From assembly GCA_022828595.1 (NCBI GenBank), contig JAKGHH010000004.1:78582270-78646269 (forward strand): 64,000 bases of DNA, in the 5' to 3' direction. The position numbers and the translations under genes are program-made. Source of the DNA: Nelumbo lutea (Eukaryota > Streptophyta > Magnoliopsida > Proteales > Nelumbonaceae). The notes under the pieces were generated by a model. The model did no database searches. It was not told the origin of the DNA and saw only the letters and a list, made by a program, of their open reading frames with translations. Shown piece after piece: positions 34,701-40,780 of this stretch; the first letter of the stretch is position 1, and each line of letters begins with the position of its first letter.

Positions 34701-37700
34701 CGTTCGCTCTGGCGGCGAAGCTTGACTTGTTGTGTCGTTGGATGCCGAGGTGGAACCGACTGCTGATTTTGTGGTAGCGGAGGAAACTGTTGTTGGTATT
34801 GTTGCTGGTAAACATGATGTAGAACTTGTTGCTGGTACAACTGAAACTGCTGGACCTGCTGCATTTGGGCTTGCATAGCCCGCATGCAGTGCACCAAGTC
34901 GTCAAGTTGATTTTGTCCGACCGCCGGGGGAATAACAAAAGGTTCGGCGAAGGTTGCACGCACCGTAAGAGGGAGTGGGGCATTCACCGGTGCAATGACC
35001 TGAGGCACGTTCAGTGTGGGGACCCCATCCGTAGAAAGAGGTATAGTGAACTGTCCAATGCACACTGTTGGGACCTGAAGTTGCCCCCCGGAGACGTTCA
35101 TGTCAGCGTTCTGTCCGACGTTACTGGAAGATGCCATGGAAGCTGAATCTAGAATGCTTAGTGGAAAAAGGCTTTTTGAAGCATTTCCCACAGACGGCGC
35201 CAAATGATGCGACGCAATCTGGCTCCTCCTAGTTGGAGGTGATTTGGCTTCCAGTAGATGATGAAGTTGGCTGATCTGCACAGAGAGAATCAGAGAACCC
35301 GGGGGTGCTTACCCGGCGAGGTTAGTCCGATGCTTAAGTCAGTAATTCGCAAGCTTAAGGTAGTTTAGAAAGCAAGAGAGCTAGTAAGCAGAGATTACAC
35401 ATACCTTTGCCCGTGGAGGGTTGGGGTTTTTATATACTAGAGTCCTTGTGGGTTTTTTGGAGTAGTTCCGGGTTTATTGCTATGATGAGGCCTGTTTCGG
35501 TATTAGCAGGAGATAACGCCGATAAGGCTTATCGCTTCCACCCGATTCGGGTGGGGGAGATAAGGCTAGCTGTTACGAGGTGTGATCCCGTAAAGCGTGG
35601 AAACTGGTGGCAGGATCTTCGGGATCGTCGTGCAGAGGTCGCTCAATATTACCCGAGCTAGTGCCCTTAGGACCCAACCTGGTATGAATGCCGAAGTGCC
35701 TTGTAACCGAGGTGACCCTGATGCAACCGTGTTCCAAAGTGAACTTGCTTCAAGGTGGACTTGCCCCGAGGTGATTCAATTATTCGAGCTCGATCCGTCG
35801 CAGACTTGGCACGTCGGGATGAGCTGTCATCCTGTCAGTTAGGTCGTGTCCATGTGTCCCCTGTTAGACAGTCGTATGCCCTTAGCTCCAACCAGAATGA
35901 TGTACATTATGAATTTATTGCAAATGAATAAAGTACATATTTGATTCATGTTCCTGTGGTGTGTTTCTGTGTAATACCCTTAAACTGGACACTTATGAGA
36001 CTTGTGTTAGTTTAAAATGTTCACAGTCGTTGGATAAGTCTAGGGAGATTTATCCTGCCAAGGCTGACACTGGTGTGCTGCCAAATGTTGGGGTGGCCTG
36101 TCTTTGCCACTAGGGTGAGACCCAAGGCACATGCAGTGTGGGAATAATTGAATCTTTGAACCGGACCAGATTTCTAGTATTGCCCTGGACCTTGGAGATA
36201 GATGGGCAAAACTAGAAAGTTACACCTGACCCCTAGACTCGATTATGATACTGCATTAGGTGTCGGATTGGGTTGTCTTTGATATGCCAATCAGTGAGAC
36301 CCTTAGCGGGGGTCGAAACCTGGGTATGTTGGGACAGTCTGAGAATTCATCTGAGTGGGTGATCATAATGACAGGATCAGCCCCTTTGTCGGACAAAGGT
36401 AATGGTCGGGTCTCTGATGGAAACCAAGACTGCCGGCAGCTGATTTCAATCGTTAAGATTTGTTTTGCAAAATATAGTTTATATGAGATATAAAAGTATA
36501 TATATTATGGTTTCCAAACGTTTGCAAAAGGTTTTAATTCCCGGGATCCATATGAGTAGAGAGTGCAGCACTGTTCCTTGCAGCCGAGGGAGAAGTCCTC
36601 TCTTGTCGAGCAGTGTTTGATCATTATGGGCTGAGAGGTTAAGTGTAAGCCATTGAGGGTAATACCTAATGGGCTAATCTTGCATCTGCCCACAGTCCCT
36701 AAGTGTTACAAGGTGGCTTGGCCCAGTGACCACTTAGGGTAAAGTGTTGGGCCCATAGAGCCCATGTGATGGGTTTCAGGGGGTGCACTGTCCATAACAG
36801 TGTATTCGGCCAGGCCTTGTAACAAAGGTTGGGCTGAACCCATGTGGCTGATGTGTAGATCAATGTTTGGGTCCCACGCCATACAAGGAAGCCCAACTGG
36901 GCAGCAGTTTGGAAGGCTAAGTGAGCACATAACCTTATTGGGCCTAAATCCCATTTCGAACTGGGCTGATTTGATTAGTTAAAATAAGGGGCGAATTCTG
37001 GGATTGGATTAGCAGATAGGATAGAGTCTTAACCCTATCCACTCAAAGAGTCCAGATCTAAATATGATTCAGATCTGGAAACCTCCTAATGAGATTAGGA
37101 GAAGACTGATCTAATCTGCAGATAAGATAAGGGTTTACCCTTATCACTTAAAGGGAATTCTGATCCAAATATGATTTGGATCAGCAACTCCATAATGGGA
37201 TTAGGTGATCCCTTTAAGCTTATAAAAGGAGGGGGCAGTAGCCTTAAGGAGACATTTCATATTCACATCCTCTTCAGAGCTGAAATCACAGAAGAGATAA
37301 TTCAACATCACTACGCTAAATTCTTTCTTGCCGCCTCCTTCCTGCCGCCGCCATATCTGCCAGTTTGATCTCCTATTCTCAGTGGGAGTGATCAAAATTG
37401 GATCTTGATATCAGTCCTTTGTGAAAGGGCTGATTGGAAGTAGTGCTCACGTGCCATCCAACTGATTTTTGCGAAGGATCTAGTTCTTTTGAAGAACGCT
37501 GCTGATTCTGCTCCATCCTACACTGCGCCATCTTCGGTTGTTGGTTCAAGATTGATCATTGAAAAATATGATTTTTCTAAAATAAGGAATACGATTCCCA
37601 GTAGGATTGAGAGATTTTTGAAATTCACCCATTCTATTCCATAAGATTCAGGCATCCATATAATGGATATCTCATCCCTTCACTATTGGCAATGTCCCTA

Positions 37701-40700
37701 TCTCCAAAAATGTGGTAAAAGCTCTTTCAATGCCTAAATGGACAGATGCAATGAAAGAATAGATGGATGCCTTACATAAAAATGGTACATGGGAATTAAT
37801 GGACCTTCTTGTAGGAAAGGAATTGGTAGGGTGCAAGTGGGTTTTTATAGTAAAGCATAGGGCTCATGGTACAGTAGAAAGGTACAAAGCTTGGTTGGTG
37901 GTGAAAGGGTTTACTCAAGTGTATGGAGTAGACTATGTAGAGACATTTGCTCCAGTTGCTAAGATGAATTCTATCAGAGTTCTTTTTTCTCTTGCTACTA
38001 ACCTTGATTGGGATCTCCACCAGTTAGATATTAAAAATGCCTTCTTGAATGGTGATCTTGAAGAAGAGGTGCACATGGTGCAACTTCTTGGTTTCTATGC
38101 TCAAGACCAAGAAAAAAAAAGTGTGTAGATTAAAGAAGTCCTTGTACGAACTAAAACAATCACTAAGAGCTTGGTTCAGGAAATTTCATCTAGTTGTACA
38201 GCAGATTGGTTATAAACAGTGTCAGACTAATCATACATTCTTTGTGAAAAAATGAGAGGGAAAATTTGTAGCTTTGATATTGTATGTTGACGACATAGTG
38301 ATCACAGGCGACTGGAAGGTGAAAATTCAGAGATTAAAGAAGTTCCTAGCCACTCAATTTGAGGTGAAGGATCTAGGTTCCTTGAAGTATTTTCTTGGAA
38401 TTGAAGTGGCCTGTTCAAAAATGGGGATCTTCATTTCTCAAAGAAAATACATCCTAGATTTATTACAAGATGCAGGAAAACTTGGAGTCAAGCTGGTTGA
38501 CTCCCCCATTGATCCAAACCACAAATTGGGTGATTGTCAAGGTGAGACTATCAAAGATGTAAAACAATTCCAAAGACTTGTGGGCAGACTATTATATTTG
38601 TCTATGGCACAGCCGAACATTGCTTATGTTGTGAATGTTCTTAGCCAATTCATGCATGTTCCTAAGACTACACACTTAAAGGCGGCCAATAGAACCCTCA
38701 GGTACCTAAAGAAGTTCCCAAGGGCTGGTTTACTTTACCAAAAGAATGGCCACTTGAAGGTTGAGGTGTATATAGATGATGACTGGGCCAAACGAGTTGA
38801 TGACAGAAAGTCTATTAGTGAGTATTGTACCTTTGTGGGAGGAAACCTAGTCATGTGGAGAAGCAAAACACAGAATGTTGTGGCGAGGTCTAGTGCTAAA
38901 GTTGAGTATAGAGCAATGCCCCATGGAGTGGCTGAAGTTCTGGATAAAGAACTTGTTGAATGAGTTGGGATTTCTTGTAGATGGTCCCATATCCTTGTAT
39001 TATGATAACAAAGCTGCTATCAACATTGCTGCCAACCCAGTACTTCATGATAAAACTAAACATATTGAAGTTGACAAGCATTTTATTAGGGAAAAATTAT
39101 AAATGAGGAAGTGTGCACTCCATATGTCAGTTCCACAGATCAACTTGCAGACATCTTTACCAAGGGGTTACATCATTCGCGACACAATGATTTATGTGAC
39201 AAGTTGGGCATGATTGATATCTCTGTCCCAACTTGAGGGGGAGTGTTGAAATCAGTTTGTTTCACCTAGTTTTTTATTTATTTTTCTGTTCTTTAGTGCC
39301 GTAGGGGCACTCTTGTAATTCCTCTTATCTTTATTATTAGTTGGGTTGCCCTAATATAAAAGCTAATAGCTGGCACTACCAGCCATATGTTTTGAATCCA
39401 ATTTTTCTTCTCTCTTCTCTCTTCTTCCTTCCTCCTCTCTTCCTCTCCTTCTCTGATATCTCTAGCCTGGAAAACAGAATTCAATCGAGTTGAGCTAATA
39501 CATACCTAATCAGAGATTTCCAAGAAAACTAGAGAAGAAAAGTTGGTTAGAATTCACATTTTTGGCAATGCCTACCCAAATTCAGAGATAAATTATGGCC
39601 TATGATATTATATCTTTCAGAACTATATCATGCATCTTTTTTCTGTTTAATTATTGAATGTTAACAATTATACAATTCAATGTAAAGGAAAATGTGTAAC
39701 CACATTTTATAGTATGATGATATTTTTATAAGCAATTAAAAGTATGATATATTTTCTTGTAAATGTGAAATAAATAAATATACTCTGGATAAATATATCT
39801 AGAAAAATAAAAAAAGAAAAACTTATATAGTAGTTAGGAATGGGCTAACCATCTAGAAGCTTATGACTTATCATCATTCCATAAAGAGCTAGATTGACAC
39901 TTAAGATGCTGAATTGCTGATAATGATAAAAAGAAATATAGAAGAACAAACACCTATGAACAACACAAATCATTCAAATCATCCAATACATTAGTATACA
40001 GAAATTACTATATATTCAAATAGGAAAAGTCTCCTTCTATCTACATGGGAAGTTTTTTGGATCAGTCTATCTCATGGGAAGTTTTACCTAAATTTTCTAT
40101 CATTAGAAGAAAGGCACTTTTTCTAGGTCATATGTTTAAAAATTAAAACTTAAAGGTTTAATGGATAACAAAGTTTGAGAAGTAATACTAGTCACAGAGG
40201 TAGGTAGCGATGGTAATTGGGTATGTTGGCCGTGGGTTGAGCTCCAACCTACCCATTTAACACCAATCTAGATCCAAATGGTATAACTCAACCCACACCC
40301 ACTCTGCACCAACCCAACCCCCACCTATTCAAATCCCATGCTTTGGAAACAATCTCTTTTACCCTTCTTGTCTTGGCCATTTAGAAAGAGAAGGAGGATC
40401 TGAACATAGACAGAGCACAAAGAAGAACTGGAAAATATAAAGCACACACACACACACACAAAATCAATAACCATGATCTTTGTTTTATACTTTATACAAA
40501 AGGAACTTAATTGGTATCCATGACCAAACCCAAATCCACCCATTTATACTCAAACCAAATAGATTTCCCATGCATGTCTGACAGCATCAACCCACTTATA
40601 GTTAGGTAGGTTGAGCAGGTTGGATCAAATAGCCACTCCTAGCGGTAGAGAGAGGTTCAAAACATGGTATGGTAAATCCAACAACATGCATGCATACATA

Positions 40701-40745
40701 CATACATACATACATACATACATACATACATGTGTGTGTGTGTGA

Positions 40746-40780
<35 letters not shown>

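Larger units (their letters stand above)
25233..35838 (-). mobile_element. Tat-like Gypsy LTR retrotransposon with an antisense ORF
   Basis: The element runs on the minus strand. Its 5' LTR is the right copy (35215 to about 35838) and its 3' LTR the left copy (25233-25781). Both have TGATGCGAC at the left end. Order on the minus strand: primer-binding site, gag, protease, RT, RNase H, a second RNase H, integrase, a spacer minisatellite, then an oppositely oriented ORF and the polypurine tract. A second RNase H and an antisense ORF between pol and the 3' LTR are features of the Tat/Ogre branch. Stops and frameshifts inactivate it. The LTR copies differ in length and no matching target duplication was found on the right, so that border is approximate. 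Confidence 0.87.
23278..39476 (+). mobile_element. Copia LTR retrotransposon, split by a Gypsy insertion
   Basis: The 5' LTR is 23278-23516 and the 3' LTR is 39244-39476. They share TGAAATCAG near the start and GCCTGGAAAACA at the end, and are flanked by a perfect 5-bp duplication, gaatt (23273-23277 and 39477-39481). The primer-binding site TGGTATCAGAGC is at 23517-23528 and the polypurine tract TTGAGGGGGAG ends at 39243. Gag lies left of the insertion and RT plus RNase H right of it, in plus orientation. Protease is partial and integrase is missing. By eye the LTRs differ at about 13 of 233 positions plus one 6-bp indel, so the insertion is not recent. Confidence 0.93.
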
